From the NCBI RefSeq assembly GCF_023898315.1, contig NC_064614.1:68956501-69020500 (forward strand): DNA of 64,000 nucleotides. Direction: 5' to 3'. This DNA comes from Schistocerca nitens. Its lineage: Eukaryota; Arthropoda; Insecta; Orthoptera; Acrididae. Of the stretch, positions 11,031 through 18,889 are shown piece after piece. The notes under the pieces are model-generated. The model was not told the origin of the DNA. It saw nothing but the letters and a program-made list of their open reading frames with translations, and made no database searches. A program made the position numbers and the translations under genes. Numbering within the stretch: the stretch's first letter is position 1; every line of letters starts with the position of its first letter.

Positions 11031-11512
11031 TTAATCAAAGACGCTACCCCTAGACCACGGGTAAATCTATTTCACGGAAAAGCATTACTGTCCGAATCAC
11101 ACCACATAAACCTCCAGTACTTCGCTGAGTGCATGCCGGCTGTGAGCGATATTTAATACCGAACTGGTTCCATCTTCGCGCGTGTGGCCTGCTAGGCCGC
11201 CATCAAGACCATCGTTCGTCAAGGTGGAAGACAGTGTGTCCTTACTAAAATCCTAAACTCTCTCGTAAGTACTGGAAAAGCTACAAGTCATCACTAATGA
11301 CGGTAATGTCTCTGATCATCGTCCTATGTCCAGCCCAGTTTTTTCGAGATTGCGACCCCCACCCCAAACAAATTTCTATATTTCGCAGGCTGCCTGCAAG
11401 AGCGTGGCCTTCTGTTTATTTTTCGGGGAGTGGAAAGGGCAGAATCTAACTGTTTATATATCCATGTTCCGGAGATGCCCTGTTGTGATCTCGAGGATGC
11501 TTTCGCGCTCGG
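11031..11512. other. Unassigned sequence
   Basis: Nothing was recognised between the truncated LINE and the next SINE. Confidence 0.35.
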
Positions 11513-11525
11513 GACAGCAGTTGTT

Positions 11526-11700
11526 CTAGGCGCTGCAGTCCGGAACCGCGCGACCGCTACGGTCGCAGGTTCGAATCCTGCCTCGGGCATGGATGTGTGT
11601 GATGTCCTTAGGTTAGTTAGGTTTAAGTAGTTCTAGGTTCTAGGGGACTGATGACCTAAGATGTTCAGTCCTATACTGCTCAGAGCCATTTGAACCATTT
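11526..11700 (+). mobile_element. SINE family A, 5' truncated, 13-bp TSD
   Basis: The copy starts inside the head at ctaggcgctgcag and ends gccatttgaaccattt. The flanks are gacagcagttgtt at 11513-11525 and gacagcatttgtt at 11701-11713, 13 bp with one mismatch. The B box ggttcgaatcc is intact but the A box is lost, so it should not be self-transcribing. Confidence 0.92.
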
Positions 11701-11713
11701 GACAGCATTTGTT

Positions 11714-13258
11714 GGACTCGTCACGAGTAGCAAGGACGTGCTTGTGTGGACGAAAGAGGAAAACACGCGTGCTCGGCTAGCAGCGGTACCGGGGGTCTAC
11801 CTCGCGAGTTTTTGGTGGACCTGCCTGATGTCAGCTCCGGGCGCTGCTCGTCGCATTGCTCTGGTGCCTGTTTTCTCGGAGAGACCCATCCCTGGACACC
11901 ATCTCGAACAACGCTCTCCATCGAAGGTATAGATGATATTGGTGCCTTCGTTTCGTTGAACGATTTGCGTTGCAGCGTGTGTACTTGTTACTTTGTTACC
12001 CTAATGTACGTGTTGATATAGTTAAAGCAGCCGGCAGAGTGTGTAACCGCATGGAGACAAGCAGCTACTATTTCCTTTTAAAAATCCGCTGGTTGGATTA
12101 CTATGAGGAAGCTGATTAGCTCGAAGGTGTGTGTGTTAAATTTTTTTTTCTTTTTTTGGGACAGTACCCAGAACTTTATGTATTGTCTGCATGAGATTTT
12201 CAGTGTATTTTGATTGCCATCAAATCGACATACCTTATATATTGCCGTTAAATTTGGGTCACTTCTAATGAAAGCACTTATTCAGTTATTAGTAAAGGCT
12301 CGTATTCTGTAAAAGGCAATCATTTGTACGTAGAATTTTATACGCGTGAATTTATTTGCATACACTCACTCAGTATTAGTGAAAGAGCATTGCTCCTTCA
12401 TTTATTTGTTGTTTTATTGATCTTTTAACTTACATTAATGGATGTTTACTTTGTGTTTGCCGTGTCTTCTGAAGTCTGTTTGTGTTCCAGTTTTCTGCGA
12501 GCTGGGGTGTGTGGGAGCGACGCAAAGTCCCGCTTCGTTGCACAGAAGCTGTGACGTGTCGTCTATTGGGAAGTGACTCCGGTTGTCCCCCGGGGTTTAG
12601 GTGTTGTTTTGGACGGATGGTCTGCTGCTTCCGGCGTTTTAAGTTGAGTCACCTTTTGCCCTGGGCAGCCTGGCGTCACTGCCCGTTTGGTAAACATTTA
12701 CTGTGTTTCATGTATATATTTTTAAAAATATGTTTTGTTTTCATTTGCTTGGGAATGAATTGTATTAAACTGTAGCTTTGTGTTGCTGTTGTTATTTGGG
12801 TTTTTAACGAACTGGTGAGCGTTTCATAAATCACTTTCACATTGCAAATTATTGCTCCTTTAAATAAATGATCTGTGCCACATTTCTTTATATCACTTCC
12901 CGATTGTAATTTATTGTTCCTTTAAGTATTGAAATCTCTGTGGCTCATCTCTTTAAAGTAACGTTAGGGCAATTGTAATTTGTTACCTTGCTTGAGAAGC
13001 AAGGTTTCTGTGATATTTTGGTATTGTTTGAAAGATGGCCACGTGTTGATTGTCTCTTAGCTGTTTTATGAATGTTTCCCTTGAGAAAATTGATAATTAA
13101 TTGATTTAGCAGTGGTGGTGTTTAAGAAGTGACGTTATAGGGCCGTGACCTTCCATGCTAACTGTATCCCTCATCCCGACTTCCTCAGCCACAGCTGTGA
13201 ACCGGATACGCGGTAATGCGGTGTGCTACATTTTTGGCCCCGACCAGAAGCAGGAACT
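11714..13258. other. Unassigned sequence, possibly LTR-derived
   Basis: No coding motif was recognised. The right end, gtgtgctaca followed by tttttggccccgaccag near 13221-13246, looks like an LTR end followed by a primer-binding site. No matching second LTR or pol gene is visible, so this remains a weak suggestion. Confidence 0.2.
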
Positions 13259-13270
13259 GGGTTATTAGGG

Positions 13271-13442
13271 TGAAATGGGTCTGAGCACTATGAGATGTAC
13301 GTTCTGAGGTCATCAGTCCCCCAGGATTTAAAACTACTTAAACCTAACTAACCTAAGGACAGCACACACATCCATGCCCGAGGCAGGATTCGAACTTGCG
13401 ACCGTAGCGGTCGCGCGGTTCGAGATTGTAGCGCCTAGAACC
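13271..13442 (-). mobile_element. SINE family A with 11-bp TSD
   Basis: On the minus strand this reads head (ctaggcgctacaatctcgaa), B box and core. Direct repeats ggttattaggg flank it at 13260-13270 and 13443-13453. It sits in the unassigned block just described. Confidence 0.92.
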
Positions 13443-13453
13443 GGTTATTAGGG

Positions 13454-14105
13454 GTACCTGTGCACTTGTTCGCAACCCCAGCCCAGACAGAAGTAGCTCT
13501 TTTCCAATTTTCTATGGAGCGTCTTTCAGCTGGAACGTCCAGCCTTGAGATGCCGATGCTCATTTTTCCGACAAGACGCTCTGAACAAAGTATAAACGGA
13601 ATCTACTTTAGAATTTTCGAGAAAAAACATTTGAATGTTCTACCATTCGAAGGTGCGAGAGACTCATGGAATTCCCGTACATGAAAAAATGAAATAACAT
13701 AATGAAAAAAGCCCCTAAAAACACCCTTCATTTTCATCGCTCCTCTGTGTGTTCTCGTCCCCTACGTTCTTTCTTTCCTACCCCTTTTAAGACCAGGTTA
13801 ATCATTTTGGGATAGGCATAGACAGGCGCCTATGTCACTTTTTTTTTTAAGAGACAAGAGGCAGTGGCAAATAGATCCTTTTTTTAGTTCCCCTTTCCTG
13901 TCGATTGGCGAAATAAAAAAAATGGCGTTTCGATGAGGGCATCTTCCTAGTAGGTAGGACATTCCGAACGAGCACAAATTTTCAACTTTACCCATTGATT
14001 TAAATCAATGCCCAGTGGCAGCTAATGTCTTTAATTCGTTTGTGTCATGATTCATAGTGGCTACAGGATCAATACACAAAGGCAAATGTATATCAGAAGC
14101 AGTAG
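13454..14105. other. Unassigned sequence
   Basis: No repeat family or coding motif was recognised. Confidence 0.35.
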
Positions 14106-14195
14106 ATACACAGAAATGAAGAGACCTGCCCAAAATGGATTAGCGTGGAGAGCTGTATCAGACCAGTCGTCGAATGGAAGGCCATAACAACAACG
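14106..14195 (+). mobile_element. RTE-like LINE, extreme 3' end
   Basis: The phrase ttagcgtggagagctgtatc followed by agaccagtcg and ataacaacaacgg matches the 3' end of the copy at 57707-59036 (gcatggagagctgcatcaaa and the CAA-repeat tail). Only about 90 bp remain, as expected of a strongly 5'-truncated insertion. Confidence 0.7.
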
Positions 14196-14429
14196 GAATA
14201 ATATCGAAGTCCGGTAGGGAGTTTACAGAGGCAACAAACGAAATAAAAGCCTTGTTCGACTATTAAAACATTTAAAAAAATCGATAAAGTAACAGAGATG
14301 CACTATTGGGGCGTTCACGCATCACAACTGCTGAGGCAAACAATGTAGGGACGTAACACATGCCTGCCCCCTGACCTAGATCGCGTTATTAGCCAAATTG
14401 GGCCAGTTGCACGTGTGTACTGGTCAGGG

Positions 14430-14830
14430 GGTAGGGGTCCTGGACGGGGCGACAGAACGCAGCGGCTCCGGGAGTACGGAGAGCCGGGGTGGATGGGCAT
14501 GAATAACAAAACAGCGCCCGCCTACGGGTAGCGTGGCGTGGCGTGGGGAGCGGCGGCGAGATCGGTCGCGAGGGCCCGCGAGTTAATGTACAAATTATTG
14601 ACAAATGGTGGTCGGAGTGACATGCATAATGCATGGCGTCGCCGGGCGGCGAGCACAGCTTCCAGCGGACACGAGTTCCCGCGGCCACCCGGCCAGCGCC
14701 GCGCCGCGCACAATGCGTGCACACATGCAAATGCGCTGCGCGAAGTTGCGCGCGCGTGAATGGCTGAAAGAGTGCCGACGCGTCCGAGCCACTACCTCTG
14801 ACGGCCCGCAGGCTTTCCTTTATTTTTAAA
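14430..14830. promoter_or_regulatory. CpG-rich block with POU- and SOX-like sites
   Basis: About 400 bp are markedly rich in G+C and CpG (for example gccgcgccgcgca, agttgcgcgcgcg) inside AT-rich repeat DNA. It contains an octamer atgcaaat at 14725-14732, a palindrome of octamer half sites atgcataatgcat at 14622-14634, and acaaatt and gacaaatgg at 14590-14606, which resemble SOX sites. Palindromic octamer half sites with a one-base gap are known POU-dimer sites. A C-rich tract lies at its right edge. Short ORFs in all frames are what GC-rich DNA gives by chance. A conserved enhancer or promoter is an inference. Confidence 0.4.
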
Positions 14831-14835
14831 CCTCT

Positions 14836-14855
14836 CCCACCCCCACCCCCACCCC
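14836..14855 (-). repeat. Putative G-quadruplex tract
   Basis: cccacccccacccccacccc puts four runs of three or more G separated by single bases on the minus strand, a standard quadruplex-forming pattern. It lies at the edge of the CpG-rich block. Confidence 0.6.
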
Positions 14856-15159
14856 GCGGCCTTTTTTTTCTTTTTTCAAACGTCCATCACGCTGAGAATC
14901 ACAGTTCTTCTCAGTCCACACAAATCAACGCCCCAACCGCCCGTAGAGTACAGTAAATATGCGGAACATGACGAAGTAGAGAATATTCAGAGTTAGCTGA
15001 GTCTCGTTTTCAACCATCATGCGTAACTCCACAATCTAGAACGCTGGAAGCTTTTCCTCTCAGATATTTGTGGCTGAAATCACGTTACTGTCACTTAACA
15101 GTAAGTGAAATGGCCCTACCAGATAGCATGACAATGCGTATTCTTAGGATACTGCAATA

Positions 15160-16585
15160 TACACTCCTGGAAATTGAAATAAGAACACCGTGAATTCATT
15201 GTCCCAGGAAGGGGAAACTTTATTGACACATTCCTGGGGCCAGATACATCACAAGATCACACTGACAGAACCACAGGCACATAGACACAGGCAACAGAGC
15301 ATGCACAATGTCGGCACTAGTACAGTGTATATCCACCTTTCGCAGCAATGCAGGCTGCTATTCTCCCATGGAGACGATCGTAGAGATGCTGGATGTAGTC
15401 CTGTGGAACGGCTTGCCATGCCATTTCCACCTGGCGCCTCAGTTGGACCAGCGTTCGTGCTGGACGTGCAGACCGCGTGAGACGACGCTTCATCCAGTCC
15501 CAAACATGCTCAATGGGGGACAGATCCGGAGATCTTGCTGGCCAGGGTAGTTGACTTACACCTTCTAGAGCACGTTGGGTGGCACGGGATACATGCGGAC
15601 GTGCATTGTCCTGTTGGAACAGTAAGTTCCCTTGCCGGTCTAGGAATGGTAGAACGATGGGTTCGATGACGGTTTGGATGTACCGTGCACTATTCAGTGT
15701 CCCCTCGACGATCACCAGTGGTGTACGGCCAGTGTAGGAGATCGCTCCCCACACCATGATGCCGGGTGTTGGCCCTGTGTGCCTCGGTCGTATGCAGTCC
15801 TGATTGTGGCGCTCACCTGCACGGCGCCAAACACGCATACGACCATCATTGGCACCAAGGCAGAAGCGACTCTCATCGCTGAAGACGACACGTCTCCATT
15901 CGTCCCTCCATTCACGCCTGTCGCGACACCACTGGAGGCGGGCTGCACGATGTTGGGGCGTGAGCGGAAGACGGCCTAACGGTGTGCGGGACCGTAGCCC
16001 AGCTTCATGGAGACGGTTGCGAATGGTCCTCGCCGATACCCCAGGAGCAACAGTGTCCCTAATTTGCTGGGAAGTGGCGGTGCGGTCCGCTACGGCACTG
16101 CGTAGGATCCTACGGTCTTGGCGTGCATCCGTGCGTCGCTGCGGTCCGGTCCCAGGTCGACGGGCACGTGCACCTTCCGCCGACCACTGGCGACAACATC
16201 GATGTACTGTGGAGACCTCAGGCCCCACGTGTTGAGCAATTCGGCGGTACGTCCACCCGGCCTCCCGCATGCCCCCTATACGCCCTCGCTCAAAGTCCGT
16301 CAACTGCACATACGGTTCACGTCCACGCTGTCGCGGCATGCTACCAGTGTTAAAGACTGCGATGGAGCTCCGTATGCCACGGCAAACTGGCTGACACCAC
16401 CGGCGGCGGTGCACAAATGCTGCGCAGCTAGCGCCATTCGACGGCCAACACCGCGGTTCCTGGTGTGTCCGCTGTGCCGTGCGTGTGATCATTGCTTGAA
16501 CAGCCCTCTCGCAGTGTCCGGAGCAAGTATGGTGGGTCTGACACACCGGTGTCAATGTGTTCTTTTTTCCATTTCCAGGAGTGTA
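15160..16585 (-). mobile_element. Tc1-like DNA transposon, apparently complete
   Basis: The inverted ends match those of the copy at 4278-5698, with TA at both borders. At 1426 bp the element holds a single minus-strand transposase frame with no lesion I can see. Outside the 15-bp indel it differs from the other copy by about 20 substitutions and a roughly 10-bp indel near the right end. It is the only DNA transposon here that could still be autonomous. Promoter function was not assessed. Confidence 0.95.
15317..16339 (-). CDS. Tc1-like DDE transposase, 340 aa, open
   Basis: This enzyme excises and reinserts the element at TA. I chose ATG at 16337-16339 (MPRQRGRE); the frame is open further upstream but only from a TTG. 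Length is 340 residues, usual for Tc1-like transposases. An N-terminal helix-turn-helix region is visible (FERGRIGGMREAGWTYRRIA, residues 17-36), then a second DNA-binding part (TSQQIRDTVAPGVSARTIRN). The catalytic residues are D155 (FSDESRF), D244 (QQDNARPH) and E277 (SPIEHVWD). The last two are separated by 32 residues by my count, fewer than the 34 of classical Tc1. The sequence ends KGGYTLY. No frameshift or internal stop is seen. Expression is unknown. Confidence 0.93.
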   Translation of the reverse strand: MPRQRGREPYVQLTDFERGRIGGMREAGWTYRRIAQHVGPEVSTVHRCCRQWSAEGARARRPGTGPQRRTDARQDRRILRSAVADRTATSQQIRDTVAPGVSARTIRNRLHEAGLRSRTPLGRLPLTPQHRAARLQWCRDRREWRDEWRRVVFSDESRFCLGANDGRMRVWRRAGERHNQDCIRPRHTGPTPGIMVWGAISYTGRTPLVIVEGTLNSARYIQTVIEPIVLPFLDRQGNLLFQQDNARPHVSRATQRALEGVSQLPWPARSPDLSPIEHVWDWMKRRLTRSARPARTLVQLRRQVEMAWQAVPQDYIQHLYDRLHGRIAACIAAKGGYTLY

Positions 16586-16614
16586 TTTAGTTCAGGAGAA
16601 CGATGCAAAGCTCC

Positions 16615-16830
16615 TTCGGACGTGCATGCATGTCCGAAGGGACAGCTAGTACTGCCAACACAGCCATTATGCAAATACATGAAATGGGGTTTCATTTCGA
16701 ATATGGACATCCATCAGCTGTATAATGGTATGAGGACAATGAAAATTTGTCGCGGATCGGGAACCGAACCCGCATATCCCGCTTATCACGAGCGGTCGGC
16801 GTAACATTAGACTATCTGATGTCGTCAACC
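16615..16830 (-). mobile_element. tRNA-derived SINE, family D
   Basis: On the minus strand a tRNA-like head (accgctcgtgataagcggga, B box gggttcggttcccg) is followed by a body with ttatacagctgatggatgtc and a tail with cccttcggacatgcatgc. The same body is found on the plus strand at 17195-17370, so the two copies are in inverted orientation. Confidence 0.75.
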
Positions 16831-16970
16831 ATGTGCCTACAACCTACATTCGCTCGTCCATTATGTATACTGCCGTACGTGAAAGACATTATAAGTGAAT
16901 GTCCCTTTCCCTTGAGCATGCATGTCCGAAGGAACTTCCCATTGCACTTCTGAACAACACAGACACTGCA

Positions 16971-17070
16971 AAAAAATGGCTCTGAGCATTATGGGACTTA
17001 CCTGCTAAGGTCATCAGTCCCCTAGAACTTAGAACTACTTAAACCTAACTAACCTAAGGACATCACACAC
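16971..17070 (-). mobile_element. SINE family A, 5' truncated, 10-bp TSD
   Basis: Only the 3' half is present, from ggctctgagcattatgggac to aaggacatcacacac, without any tRNA head. The flanks are agacactgca at 16961-16970 and aggcactgca at 17071-17080, one mismatch. It interrupts the tail region of the family D cluster. Confidence 0.88.
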
Positions 17071-17194
17071 AGGCACTGCATTATCGTATTAGCCCGCCGA
17101 AAGCGAGCAAACAACTTTCAGCTGTAATGGATGTAATAGTACATGTTGTAGACACGTGGTTGACGACAATAGCAGTTTGGGACTGGCCGACAAT

Positions 17195-17370
17195 CATTCG
17201 CGCATAGCCTAATGGTAAGGAGATCGCTCGCGATAAGGTGGAAATCAGCGTTCGAGTCGTGGTCCGGCATAAGTTTTCATTGTCTCCATGCCATTATACA
17301 GCTGATGGTTGTCCATATTCGCAACTGCGAATACATTTCATCTATACGTATCCCCAGCTGCAGGACTATT
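17195..17370 (+). mobile_element. tRNA-derived SINE, family D
   Basis: The head cctaatggtaaggagatcgc and B-box region gcgttcgagtcgtgg are tRNA-like. The body ttatacagctgatggttgtc and ccatattcgcaactgcgaat matches the minus-strand copy at 16615-16830. The end past acatttcat is unlike the other copy. Confidence 0.72.
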
Positions 17371-18159
17371 CAATAGCTGTAACCCTTTACTGCACAAACG
17401 ACTCATTAAATAAACCAATTACCGTGTATGAAACAACTTCAAACGTCTTACTGCTTTGAAAACGAACTGATGAGTTAAATATTGGACCTTGGATCACGTA
17501 CGTGGTTGAGAGTGGAGGGCTAGGTTATATTGACTGGTAGACCGATGAGCAGATTTTACCATTACTTAAATCCTTAACTAAAAATAGTTTGCTGCTGTCT
17601 TCGTAACATCTGCCTCCTGGTCGCTCGTCGCTAAGGTGCAACTGCTGAATGGCTGCGGTCGGAAAGCGAGCAGACACAACAGTTTACCCTGGAGCAGAAG
17701 ACTATTTATATAACTCAGCCTTTTATAGCTAACACACTACTTACGAAAACGTTGCAGATTAGTCAGGCGAAAATACTGTGAGCATTCAATGGTAGTGGAA
17801 CACGACAACGCATTGCCACGATTAAAATTTTTCTATAGCTTTTAAAACAAGGACATTTCCCTAAAACACCTAAAACAACTACCTTCAGTAACGTAGCTCA
17901 AATCTCTGAAGGAACGGCGTCCTTAAAGCCTCTCAGTATTTGCCGATCGGCACGTACCACCACACACACACACACACACACACACATTCAACACGAGGCA
18001 GCACAAAAGAGTAACTACGAGGCAAAAACCATCAATAACAAGTTTGGTCACATCACACAAAATAACTCTAGCACATCTAGAGTTATTAAAGTTACTGGTA
18101 ACATAACTCCACCAGCACAAGCATTTGGTACGCTATGACCCAACTCGTGCATTTTCTAC
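17371..18159. other. Unassigned sequence with a CA microsatellite
   Basis: No gene was recognised. A (CA)n run lies at about 17959-17986. The remainder is AT-rich and unique-looking. Confidence 0.4.
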
Positions 18160-18305
18160 AGTAAATTAAATTTACAGTTGCTAATACGAACAAATATCAC
18201 CTGTATAAGGAAATGACTAGAAGGAAAATTAGTGACGGTCTGGGTCTCCCGATTTCCAGCTTTACGCGAGCGGGTGCTTAACGGCTTTGATTATCCGTAC
18301 AGGAT
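18160..18305 (-). mobile_element. Degenerate family D SINE
   Basis: Read on the minus strand, ttaagcacccgctcgcgtaa and ggaaatcgggagacccagac are a decayed tRNA-like head. The body ttatacaggtgatatttgtt follows. It parallels the copy at 17195-17370 but is clearly older. Confidence 0.55.
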
Positions 18306-18379
18306 TCACGGCCAAACGTCCATAAATAGTCGTGCCTGCGCAACAACCTGTACTCTTACACATATTATGGAATTCCCGT

Positions 18380-18530
18380 CCACTGTCGTCATTCCCTAAT
18401 ACAGCTTATGGTTATTCGTATTCGCCAGTCCGAACACATTTCATGTATTTCGTAACAGCTGTAGTCACCGGAGTGCCTGATCCGAAGGAACATCAAATCA
18501 TCCTTTTGATAACCCATGCACTACAATATC
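18380..18530 (+). mobile_element. Family D SINE body without head
   Basis: The stretch gtcgtcattccctaatacag, then acacatttcatgtatttcgt and gatccgaaggaacat, matches the family D body and tail. The tRNA head is missing or unrecognisable. Confidence 0.55.
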
Positions 18531-18654
18531 GTATTAATCCACCAATTCTTCTCAGCGACTTTCAATTAGAGTGTCTTAGCCTATACGGGAATTGCATAAT
18601 GTGTGTACGAGTAAAGGTTGGGACGCAGGAACGTATGGAATTTTGGGTCTGTCT

Positions 18655-18735
18655 CGTCGGTCGTGCACAGATAACCAAAGCGGTTAACGCAGGAAATTCG
18701 GGTTCTAATCCCGGTTCAGTACAGATGTATTTCAA
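18655..18735 (+). mobile_element. Family D-like tRNA head
   Basis: The segment gcggttaacgcaggaaattc followed by gggttctaatcccgg looks like a tRNA D-arm to T-arm region. The minisatellite described next follows it directly, in the place where the SINE body is expected. It is not called a tRNA gene because acceptor-stem pairing is not evident. Confidence 0.45.
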
Positions 18736-18868
18736 AAGTGCCTATTCCTTCCTAAGTGCATGTTCCTTCATAAGTGCCTGTTCCCTCCTTCATAAGTTCC
18801 TCTTCCTTCATGGGTACCTGTTCCTTCTTTCATAGGTTCCTGTCCCTTCATAAGTGCCTGATGCTTCA
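18736..18868 (+). repeat. Seven-unit minisatellite, 18-22 bp
   Basis: Units of the type aagtgcctgttccttcat repeat about seven times with substitutions and two short ctt-type insertions. The unit resembles the agtgcctg...gaaggaac tail region of family D SINEs, so it probably arose by expansion of that tail (inference). Confidence 0.8.
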
Positions 18869-18889
18869 GACACGCTTGCATTTCCAAGG

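Noticed and set aside
14315..14829. Several overlapping ORFs of 60-113 codons in the CpG-rich block
   Set aside because: GC-rich DNA has few stop codons; ORFs occur in nearly all frames at once and none has a motif.
16340..16555. Upstream extension of the intact transposase to 412 codons
   Set aside because: The longer frame starts at TTG, reaches almost to the TIR, and the family-like start MPRQRGRE lies at codon 73.
4278..16585. Composite transposon formed by the two Tc1-like copies
   Set aside because: They are in direct orientation, each has its own TIRs and TA borders, and the sequence between is a patchwork of unrelated insertions.
15712..16804. Plus-strand ORFs such as the 228-codon one at 16118 opposite the transposase
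   Set aside because: They are antisense shadows of the minus-strand transposase; the same shadows appear in the damaged copy at 4278-5698.
18332..18835. 167-codon ORF on the plus strand
   Set aside because: It runs through a SINE body, a tRNA-like head and a minisatellite; the frame has no protein motif and is explained by repeat sequence.
18736..18868. CRISPR array
   Set aside because: The units are contiguous without unique spacers and the context is an insect SINE cluster.
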